This document shows, in pieces, positions 1 through 4,318 of a DNA stretch of 5,076 nucleotides. The DNA comes from Gammaproteobacteria bacterium (GTDB lineage: Bacteria; Pseudomonadota; Gammaproteobacteria; Pseudomonadales; Halieaceae): assembly GCA_018222695.1 (NCBI GenBank), contig JAAEZV010000142.1, positions 1 to 5,076 of the forward strand. The letters run 5' to 3'. The stretch's first letter is position 1. Each line of letters starts with the position of its first letter. The position numbers were made by a program, and so were the translations under genes. A model generated the notes under the pieces. That model was not told the origin of the DNA. It did not search any database and saw only the letters and a program-made list of their open reading frames with translations.

Positions 1-1
1 G

Positions 2-286
2 CTCCAGTTCATTCACATACCGGTCCAATGGGAATCTCCCAGCTTTGGGGATTTCGCCGCCTTTGCTGCGGTAATGCAAGTGCACGGCAGCGGCAGGACG
101 CTGGTGCACTGCGAGGTGAACTTCAGGGCGTCTGTCTTTGGTTTCCTTTATCAGGTCCTTTACGAGGGAGCTGATCTGGACGAGGCGATGTCACTTATGC
201 AATCGATATGGGTGCCAAATGCCACATGGGAGGCATTTATCGCGCGTGTGATGAGCGACAAAGGTATTGATTATCCGCCGCTCTAG
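2..286 (+). CDS. Protein tyrosine phosphatase superfamily protein (3' part, 5' end outside window)
   Basis: The reading frame is open from the first bases to the TAG at 284-286, so the start lies upstream of the window. The visible 94 residues begin LQFIHIPVQW and carry LVHCEVNFRAS, the cysteine-phosphatase P-loop: the Cys would be the nucleophile and the Arg would bind phosphate. The spacing is C-x4-R rather than the classical C-x5-R. As I recall, this spacing occurs in DUF442-like and related bacterial PTP-superfamily proteins (for example HCxxNxRxS). An internal ATG at 74 exists, but it would remove the conserved strand leading to the P-loop and is not a credible start. The predicted product is a cytosolic phosphatase or phosphohydrolase of unknown substrate. 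The general acid Asp expected upstream cannot be judged because of the truncation. Family assignment is fairly firm; substrate is unknown. Confidence 0.8.
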   Translation, partial: LQFIHIPVQWESPSFGDFAAFAAVMQVHGSGRTLVHCEVNFRASVFGFLYQVLYEGADLDEAMSLMQSIWVPNATWEAFIARVMSDKGIDYPPL

Positions 287-400
287 CATCACAAGGCCCG
301 TTGTTGCCTGTGGCCGTGGTGCGGTGCGGCTCGAAAGGTCCTATCTTTTACAAACGCGGTGATTTAATTTCAGTAGCGTCAATTTCGTAAATCTAATGAT

Positions 401-404
401 GGAG
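401..404 (+). promoter_or_regulatory. Ribosome binding site deciding the start at 411
   Basis: GGAG lies six bases before the ATG at 411. The earlier in-frame ATGs at 396 and 399 overlap or directly precede this site and have no purine-rich site of their own, so 411 is preferred. That choice also gives a clean signal peptide. Confidence 0.7.
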
Positions 405-410
405 TCAGCA

Positions 411-959
411 ATGAAGAAGCTTTATGTGGGTTTGATGGCGGGAATCATGGCGGCGGTGTCTGCCCACGCAGCCGATGAGCCGGTTGTGATTGGCGATGTG
501 ACGATGCCCACTGTACAGAGCAGCACCGCATTTCAGCAGGTTGAAAAGAAGCTTGGCAAGTGGGAAGGCAAAATGACCCAGGGCCTGACCGGCGCGGTTA
601 TCGATGTGTCCTATGAGTGGCGGCTGACCTCCGGGGGCAACACCATCACCGAGACGCTGGTTGAGGACGGGGTGGAAATGCTCACCACCTACAGCGACGA
701 CAATGGCGAGCTGGTGGTGAAGCATTACTGCGCGCTGGGAACTCAGCCCGTGTTTAGCGTCAGTAGCGTGTCAGATACCGAGTTGGCGTTGGCCCTCGAT
801 GAATCAGCCAATGATCTTCATGCGGAGCACGAGAGTTTTGTGACGTCGATGAAGTGGACCATGCAAGACGATGACAATAGCTCCATGCTTTTTACCAACA
901 CCATCATGCTTGATGGCGAATTGACCGAAAACTCCGCAATGCTCACCAGAGTGGAGTAA
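411..959 (+). CDS. Exported lipocalin-like (DUF1579-like) beta-barrel protein, function unknown
   Basis: The product has 182 residues. Residues 1-20 are a Sec signal peptide (Lys-Lys, hydrophobic core, AHA cleavage before ADE), so the mature protein should be periplasmic or secreted. The mature part begins with a short linker. From about residue 44 it shows the KLGKWEGKMTQ segment (a G-x-W-x-G signature), followed by alternating beta-rich stretches: VSYEWRLTSGGNTITETLVED, VEMLTTYSDDNGELVVKHYC, and a C-terminal MLFTNTIMLDGE/LTRVE. This resembles small lipocalin-like barrels of the DUF1579/nitrobindin-like type, which often bind hydrophobic ligands; that role is inference only. There is a single mature Cys (about 107), so no internal disulfide is expected. 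The gene follows the phosphatase by 124 bp and is followed by a 272-bp gap with a strong hairpin, so it may be monocistronic. Coding status is strong; function is unknown. Confidence 0.85.
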   Translation: MKKLYVGLMAGIMAAVSAHAADEPVVIGDVTMPTVQSSTAFQQVEKKLGKWEGKMTQGLTGAVIDVSYEWRLTSGGNTITETLVEDGVEMLTTYSDDNGELVVKHYCALGTQPVFSVSSVSDTELALALDESANDLHAEHESFVTSMKWTMQDDDNSSMLFTNTIMLDGELTENSAMLTRVE

Positions 960-1013
960 ATCGCTGAAATCGCCCGAGGCCCCAGCTGAACTGAGGCGAA
1001 TCTAGCGGGGCAT

Positions 1014-1037
1014 TGGCTGGCGCGCTTGCGTCAGCCA
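1014..1037 (+). repeat. Strong hairpin in the gap after the lipocalin-like gene
   Basis: TGGCTGGCGC at 1014-1023 pairs with GCGTCAGCCA at 1028-1037 (ten pairs, one of them G-T) around the tetraloop GCTT. It lies 54 bp past the stop of the upstream gene. Neither strand has a T tract after the stem, so it is not a canonical intrinsic terminator. It may stabilise the 3' end of the upstream mRNA or belong to a dispersed repeat family. No gene is supported in 960-1231. Confidence 0.5.
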
Positions 1038-1197
1038 GACCTGCACCGCTCGGTTGGCGTTGTTTCCCCGCAGAATCTTTTCCGTTTCGTGGCGAGGCAC
1101 GCCAGCACTGCCCTGGCTGATTGGGAGCGTCCGCTGTCATATTTGACCAAGTATTTGGCGTATCTAGCCAATCACTCTCTGGCACTTCGCTCTCTAA

Positions 1198-1227
1198 TGT
1201 CTCCTGAGGTTTCAGCAACAGGAGACA
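1198..1227 (+). promoter_or_regulatory. RBS-sequestering hairpin before the gene at 1232
   Basis: TGTCTCCTG at 1198-1206 is a perfect nine-base inverted match to CAGGAGACA at 1219-1227, with a 12-nt loop. The 3' arm contains the AGGAG Shine-Dalgarno sequence (1220-1224) of the gene starting at 1232. In mRNA the folded form should hide the ribosome binding site. A competing small stem, CTGA (1204-1207) with TCAG (1212-1215), would break part of the large stem. The pairing is seen directly; a regulatory role is inferred. Confidence 0.55.
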
Positions 1228-1231
1228 GCCG

Positions 1232-1879
1232 ATGAAATCACTGATTACAGCCGTATTTTTTGCAGTAGGCGCCTCTGTCGCCATAGCAGCCCCGGGCAAC
1301 CTTCAGCCTGGCAATGCCGATGCCAGCTTGAGGTCGTTGATTGAGCAATTGGGGGGAGGATCTGATACCAGTACCTCTGACCTGTCACAGCTTTTAACGA
1401 GTTTGTTGGGGCTTTCTGGCGAGGGTTCGCCGGATCTCGAGGCGTTGGTGGAGCAGCTGGCGGCGCTTGATTTTCAGGTGCTGGCCGACGAGATTGCCGC
1501 GCTGCGCGAGAGCTTGGGGATGTATCGCTACAGCTATGTGGGTGTGGCTGATGCGTTGGTGACCGAAGACGAGAGCGTGCCTGCTTTCTGGAATCTGTCA
1601 GACATGTGTGAGGCCACCTTTGGTGAAGGCGCCCGTTTGGCGCGCACCAGTGATGTTGCCTACCTCCTTGAGGACGGTGATTTCCCGATGGCAGGGGTCG
1701 ATCGGGCCATTTTTAAATCAAGCCTCCCTATCCCCCTTGGCGACGGCCTTTACGACACCTTGGTCAATGCAGAGGTCGATCTTGACGGCGTGGTGATTTA
1801 TGACGGTGCCGCTGATCGCTTCGTCGCCAAGGACCCCACGCAATCGGCAAATCCGGCCTGTAGTGCCAGGGGCGAGTGA
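1232..1879 (+). CDS. Exported protein with Leu-rich helical region and C-terminal domain, function unknown
   Basis: The product has 215 residues. Residues 1-19 form a Sec signal peptide (AIA before APGN). Residues 20-50 are a flexible Gly/Ser/Asp-rich linker with a short helix. Residues 51-96 are Leu-rich and heptad-like (LSQLLTSLLGL and LEALVEQLAALDFQVLADEI), probably an amphipathic helix pair or coiled coil suited to self-association. From about 99 a globular domain begins with YRYSYVGVADALV, then FWNLSDMCEATFGEGARLA. This resembles a motif I recall from proteobacterial exported proteins, in which a Cys, an F-G-x-x-A-R stretch and a second Cys sit before a helix; here the second Cys position appears to be Ala. 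Only Cys126 and Cys210 are present, and they could form one disulfide tethering the C-terminus. ATG 1232 is supported by AGGAG at 1220-1224, which is itself buried in a hairpin. I do not recognise a named family. Confidence 0.82.
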   Translation: MKSLITAVFFAVGASVAIAAPGNLQPGNADASLRSLIEQLGGGSDTSTSDLSQLLTSLLGLSGEGSPDLEALVEQLAALDFQVLADEIAALRESLGMYRYSYVGVADALVTEDESVPAFWNLSDMCEATFGEGARLARTSDVAYLLEDGDFPMAGVDRAIFKSSLPIPLGDGLYDTLVNAEVDLDGVVIYDGAADRFVAKDPTQSANPACSARGE

Positions 1880-1905
1880 CAGCAGACCAAAGCCTGATTG
1901 GATCG

Positions 1906-1945
1906 GCCCTCATTTCTCACCTACTATGGGGTGGGAACTGAGGGC
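1906..1945 (+). promoter_or_regulatory. Long imperfect hairpin covering the RBS of the Coq4-like gene
   Basis: GCCCTCA (1906-1912) pairs perfectly with TGAGGGC (1939-1945). After a single T/C mismatch the stem continues, TTCTCACC (1914-1921) with GGTGGGAA (1930-1937), including one G-T pair, leaving an eight-base loop. The outer 3' arm contains the purine-rich site used by the next gene. The stem starts 26 bp after the stop at 1879 and is followed by a moderately T-rich stretch (1949-1956). It could therefore act as a weak terminator of the upstream gene, as a translational lock on the downstream gene, or both. Confidence 0.55.
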
Positions 1946-1956
1946 AGACTTTGTTT

Positions 1957-2472
1957 ATGGACTTGCGTTATCAACAGCAAGACTGCGACCTAACCCTCCG
2001 GGAGGGTATCGCCGAGTACCACGCGTATCTTGATGCCATCGGCAGAAAGGCCATGGTTGATCACCCAGATTCTCGTTTAATCCTCGAGCACGACGCGACG
2101 CATGTGATCTTTGGTATGGACACGTCGCTGGAGCAGGAGGCCGGTCTCGATACCTGGCTGATCTTTGGATGCCAATACCAGTGGAGATACCTGCGCGGTT
2201 ATGCCCAACTGGCGGAGATCAAGGCAATTTATAGGGCACTGATAAAAGAGGGCGGTTGGTTCCTGATGCTCAAACTCTATTGGAAATGCCTCGGCCTAAA
2301 GTGGCGGATTATTCGGCGTACACGGCGTATGACGCATAAGTGGCCGTTTCAGTTTCCCGAGGAGTGGCTGGATCAGTCAGTGGCCGCGTTGAGAGCGCAG
2401 CACGGCGTCAGCATTTTGAGGCCGGAAGAGCGCGCCACGGGCGATTTGCTGGAGTGGAGCGGGCAGTACTGA
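1957..2472 (+). CDS. Coq4-like protein with HDxxH-x11-E motif
   Basis: The product has 171 residues and no signal peptide or clear transmembrane segment, so it is cytosolic or peripheral at the membrane. Residues 45-61 read EHDATHVIFGMDTSLEQE without the first Glu, giving H45-D46-x2-H49-x11-E61. This matches the metal-binding signature of COQ4, the eukaryotic and bacterial ubiquinone-biosynthesis family implicated in C1 processing of the quinone head group. The context also fits: a helical N-terminus with HAYLDAIGR before the motif, and LDTWLIFG plus further long helices after it. Residues 115-128 are strongly basic (KWRIIRRTRRMTHK) and may contact the membrane or an anionic partner. At 171 residues it is shorter than typical COQ4 (well over 200). 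No ubiquinone gene adjoins it, so a quinone role is not shown and a divergent role is possible. ATG 1957 is chosen; an in-frame TTG at 1951 has better spacing from TGAGGG (1939-1944) and could be the real start, adding two residues. Confidence 0.8.
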   Translation: MDLRYQQQDCDLTLREGIAEYHAYLDAIGRKAMVDHPDSRLILEHDATHVIFGMDTSLEQEAGLDTWLIFGCQYQWRYLRGYAQLAEIKAIYRALIKEGGWFLMLKLYWKCLGLKWRIIRRTRRMTHKWPFQFPEEWLDQSVAALRAQHGVSILRPEERATGDLLEWSGQY

Positions 2473-2522
2473 GCGACTCGTGCCATAGCGGGGTGCAGTC
2501 GCCAGCGATACCGCGTTACCCC

Positions 2523-2557
2523 AATTAAAAAAGCCCAGACACGCATTGCGTTGGGCT
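2523..2557 (-). terminator. Intrinsic terminator oriented on the minus strand
   Basis: Read on the minus strand, AGCCCAACGC is followed by the loop AAT, then GCGT, a three-base bulge, TGGGCT and a run of T (complement of the A run at 2527-2532). The stem has ten pairs. On the plus strand the same hairpin is followed by GATCACGG with no T tract, so it would be poor at ending the Coq4-like transcript. It lies 50 bp past the stop at 2472. No minus-strand gene lies close upstream of it. Confidence 0.6.
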
Positions 2558-2595
2558 GATCACGGCAGTCAATGACAACAAGCAATCACAACACG

Positions 2596-2604
2596 AAGGG
2601 GGAG
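2596..2604 (+). promoter_or_regulatory. Ribosome binding site deciding the lipoprotein start
   Basis: AAGGGGGAG ends six bases before the ATG at 2611. An in-frame ATG at 2572 lacks any such site and would place thirteen polar residues ahead of the lipoprotein signal, so 2611 is preferred. Confidence 0.75.
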
Positions 2605-2610
2605 TTCAGT

Positions 2611-3498
2611 ATGTCGATCAGATCATTCATTGTTGCAGGCCTTTTTTTAGCGTTAGCGGGTTGCCAAGCCGACTCGGGTAACCAGAATGCGGCGGTCATC
2701 GCCGCCGCCAAAGCGGGCTACGACGCTTTCGCAAAGGGTGACATGGAAGCATGGGCTGCCACTCAGGCACCCGATTCACAATGGGAGATGCCCAAAGGTT
2801 TCCCCTACGGCGGCAACTACGTGGGTCCTCAGCAAGTGATTGAAGAGGTCTTCATGCCCATCGGCGAGCTTTGGCCCGACTTCAAGGTCGAGCCCACGGC
2901 TTTTCATGCTGCGGGCAACGTGGTGTTTATTGAAACCAAAATGACATCGGGTGGTGTCACCAGTGACTCCATTCACAAGGTGGTGATCGAGAATGGAAAG
3001 TACGCCGCGTTTCAAGTCTACGACGATGCTGGCTTTATGATGGCCCACTCCACTGCCAGCGCGAGTATCGGTAATCAGTATTTTGAAGACGGCTCATCCA
3101 AGCCCTTGTTGGCAGGTAGCGGCGCGAACGTGCAGATCTGGATGGATTACATCGCCGCGCATAATGAGCGGGATTTCGAGGCGATCGCCGCGATGAACAC
3201 CGAAGATTTCCGAGGGGTCGCTGCCCATGGTGAAGTCGTGGAGGGCAACGCCGCCCATACTGCCTTTTTGCAAAATTGGGTGGCCACTGAAAACCCGCAA
3301 TGGCGGGTGTGGTGGGTGATTGCCAATGATGGCGAGAATGCCGATGGTGTCATGGAGGAGTGGCTGGCCACCGGTAACGTGGTCACGACTACCGGGCCTG
3401 ACGGCGCTGAGCGGAGAGCATACGAGACGATCGATGTGTTGCTTGAGAACGGTAAAATCAAAATGCTCAATGTCGCGTCTCAAACTATGCCTGACTAG
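2611..3498 (+). CDS. Lipoprotein with two SnoaL-like (NTF2 fold) domains
   Basis: The product has 295 residues. Residues 1-18 are a lipoprotein signal with lipobox LAGC and lipidated Cys18. Gln follows the Cys, so by the E. coli +2 rule it should go to the outer membrane. Two SnoaL/NTF2-like units follow. Unit 1 spans about 27-146: helix AAKAGYDAFAKGDMEAWAA, then VGPQQVIEEVFMPI and strands VVFIETKMT and HKVVIENGKYAAF. Unit 2 spans about 173-291: helix WMDYIAAHNERDFEAIAAM, then VVEGNAAHTAFLQNW, and strands EEWLATGNVVTTT and ETIDVLLENGKIKML. The shared plan is a helix ending in a D-x-E/F-A-hydrophobic pattern, a variable beta region, and a closing strand ending in E-N-G-K. The fold usually forms a cone-shaped pocket for small organic ligands or for isomerase, hydratase or cyclase chemistry. 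No catalytic residues can be named with confidence. It is separated from its neighbours by about 95-140 bp and is probably transcribed alone. Confidence 0.85.
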   Translation: MSIRSFIVAGLFLALAGCQADSGNQNAAVIAAAKAGYDAFAKGDMEAWAATQAPDSQWEMPKGFPYGGNYVGPQQVIEEVFMPIGELWPDFKVEPTAFHAAGNVVFIETKMTSGGVTSDSIHKVVIENGKYAAFQVYDDAGFMMAHSTASASIGNQYFEDGSSKPLLAGSGANVQIWMDYIAAHNERDFEAIAAMNTEDFRGVAAHGEVVEGNAAHTAFLQNWVATENPQWRVWWVIANDGENADGVMEEWLATGNVVTTTGPDGAERRAYETIDVLLENGKIKMLNVASQTMPD

Positions 3499-3509
3499 GA
3501 CTTTGTAGC

Positions 3510-3537
3510 TTGACCTCGAGGCTTACTGACGTATGTT
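3510..3537 (+). promoter_or_regulatory. Candidate sigma70-type promoter for the rhodanese-like gene
   Basis: TTGACC (3510-3515, five of six to the -35 consensus) and TATGTT (3532-3537, four of six to the -10) are separated by 16 bases. The predicted start, near 3544, would give a leader of about 50 nt before the ATG. A second -10-like GATAAT at 3569-3574 has no convincing partner. Confidence 0.4.
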
Positions 3538-3582
3538 GATCTAAGTTCTGCTGGTAAGGTTAGCGACTGATAATCACAACAT

Positions 3583-3590
3583 GGAGGTGA
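3583..3590 (+). promoter_or_regulatory. Extended Shine-Dalgarno sequence GGAGGTGA
   Basis: GGAGGTGA matches the 16S anti-Shine-Dalgarno end over eight bases, the longest match in the window. It predicts strong translation initiation at ATG 3594, or at the adjacent ATG 3597, which has equally acceptable spacing. Confidence 0.75.
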
Positions 3591-3593
3591 AAA

Positions 3594-4175
3594 ATGATGA
3601 CCGTATTACATAAAGCAAAGTTATTTTGCGTTTTGGTCTTGGCTGTTCTCGCACAAGGGGCTGTGGCTGAAGATCTTCGTATCATTGGCGAGGATAAAAG
3701 CTTTGTCGCGACCCTGCCTTCTGGCGAGACCATTACCATCACACGTCAGATGACGGACTGCGCCAAGAACAAAGGCTGGTTGCAGCCGCTGGTTCCCGAG
3801 CCGGGCATCGTGCCGGTGACAGAAATCGAAGTGTTGAACGCCATCAGCGATCCCAACACGATCCTGGTCGATATGCGCACCGAGGAATGGTTCCTCGACG
3901 CTACGATTCCCGGTTCCGTCAACATTCCCTATACCGAAGTGGCCATGCGTATGGACGAGCTTGGGTGTAGCAAGAGTGACGCGGGTTGGGACTGCAGCAA
4001 CGCATCAAACGTGGTCGGTTTTTGTAATGGCCCGGTCTGCCCTCAGAGTCCCACCGCAATGAAGGCGATGATTCGCGATGGCTTCCCCGCTGAGAAAATC
4101 CACTACTATCGTGGCGGAATGCTCGATTGGGACGCGCTAGGGCTGACGACGGTTGAGGGCGATTTCGCCTTTTAA
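3594..4175 (+). CDS. Exported rhodanese-like domain protein
   Basis: The product has 193 residues (192 if ATG 3597 is used). Residues 1-25 form a Sec signal peptide (VLAVLAQGAVA before EDL), so the protein is periplasmic or secreted. A short N-terminal part (26-70) contains RIIGEDKSF and FVATLPSGETITI. The rhodanese domain spans about 75-185: VTEIEVLNAI, then ILVDMRTEEWF with the conserved D-x-R, then IPGSVNIPYTEV, the active loop FCNGPVCPQSPTA, and IHYYRGGMLDWDALGL. Rhodaneses carry sulfane sulfur on a loop Cys; by position Cys144 is the expected nucleophile, with Cys149 five residues on. The mature chain has three other Cys (56, 125, 134); the last two lie just before the active-loop strand. 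Likely roles are sulfur transfer or redox handling in the periplasm, but the physiological acceptor is not shown. It converges with the minus-strand gene that follows. Confidence 0.88.
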   Translation: MMTVLHKAKLFCVLVLAVLAQGAVAEDLRIIGEDKSFVATLPSGETITITRQMTDCAKNKGWLQPLVPEPGIVPVTEIEVLNAISDPNTILVDMRTEEWFLDATIPGSVNIPYTEVAMRMDELGCSKSDAGWDCSNASNVVGFCNGPVCPQSPTAMKAMIRDGFPAEKIHYYRGGMLDWDALGLTTVEGDFAF

Positions 4176-4283
4176 TGCCTCGGCGCAGATTGCCAAGTCG
4201 TAACTGACATTGGAGAGCGTGTTGAGCGTCCCCCGGTGGCAGAAGGTTTGGTGATCGTTCGTTACTGAACGGTGTGACGAGAA

Positions 4284-4309
4284 AGGGTCAGAGCAAGCGC
4301 TCTGACCCT
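4284..4309 (-). terminator. Hairpin in the convergent gap, likely terminator of the minus-strand gene
   Basis: An 11-bp perfect stem, with arms AGGGTCAGAGC (4284-4294) and GCTCTGACCCT (4299-4309), closes on the tetraloop AAGC. On the minus strand it starts ten bases after the stop of the 4319-5059 gene and is followed by TTTCTC, a short T-rich tail. On the plus strand the next bases are AGAGGGG, so it would end the rhodanese transcript less well. The arm GGGTCAGAGC resembles inverted-repeat arms I recall as dispersed in other proteobacterial genomes; that is recollection, not a search. Confidence 0.6.
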
Positions 4310-4318
4310 AGAGGGGCG

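Noticed and set aside
1143..1171. TTGACC as a -35 box for the gene at 1232
   Set aside because: No acceptable -10 lies 16-18 bases downstream; the nearest TATCTA is only 12 bases away.
1026..1235. 69-codon plus-strand frame from TTG 1026 ending in an ATGA overlap
   Set aside because: There is no Shine-Dalgarno before 1026, the start codon falls inside a hairpin loop, and the translation looks non-coding. Only the short leader possibility at 1197 is kept, as a finding.
943..1299. 118-codon open frame on the minus strand across the 960-1231 gap
   Set aside because: It overlaps the start of the gene at 1232 and the end of the gene at 959. I saw no clear ribosome site, the composition is low-complexity Ala/Pro/Ser, and the translation resembles no protein I know.
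2473..2502. Six-base inverted repeat GCGACT/AGTCGC after the Coq4-like stop
   Set aside because: The stem is short with an 18-nt loop and no T tract, well within chance expectation.
2373..2585. 70-codon minus-strand frame through the 2523-2557 hairpin
   Set aside because: It spans a terminator and overlaps the Coq4-like gene in antisense, which is typical of a shadow frame.
3094..3483. Long minus-strand frames opposite the SnoaL-like lipoprotein
   Set aside because: The plus-strand frame has a lipobox, a ribosome site and two recognisable domains. The antisense frames have none of these and arise from codon bias.
3513..3588. Long-range pairing of ACCTC (3513-3517) with GAGGT (3584-3588) at the rhodanese ribosome site
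   Set aside because: It is only five pairs, and the 5' arm falls within the -35/spacer of the candidate promoter, so it would not be transcribed from that promoter.
4256..4271. Small CGTTC/GAACG hairpin in the convergent gap
   Set aside because: It has a five-pair stem and no T tract on the plus strand, too weak to call a terminator for the rhodanese-like gene.
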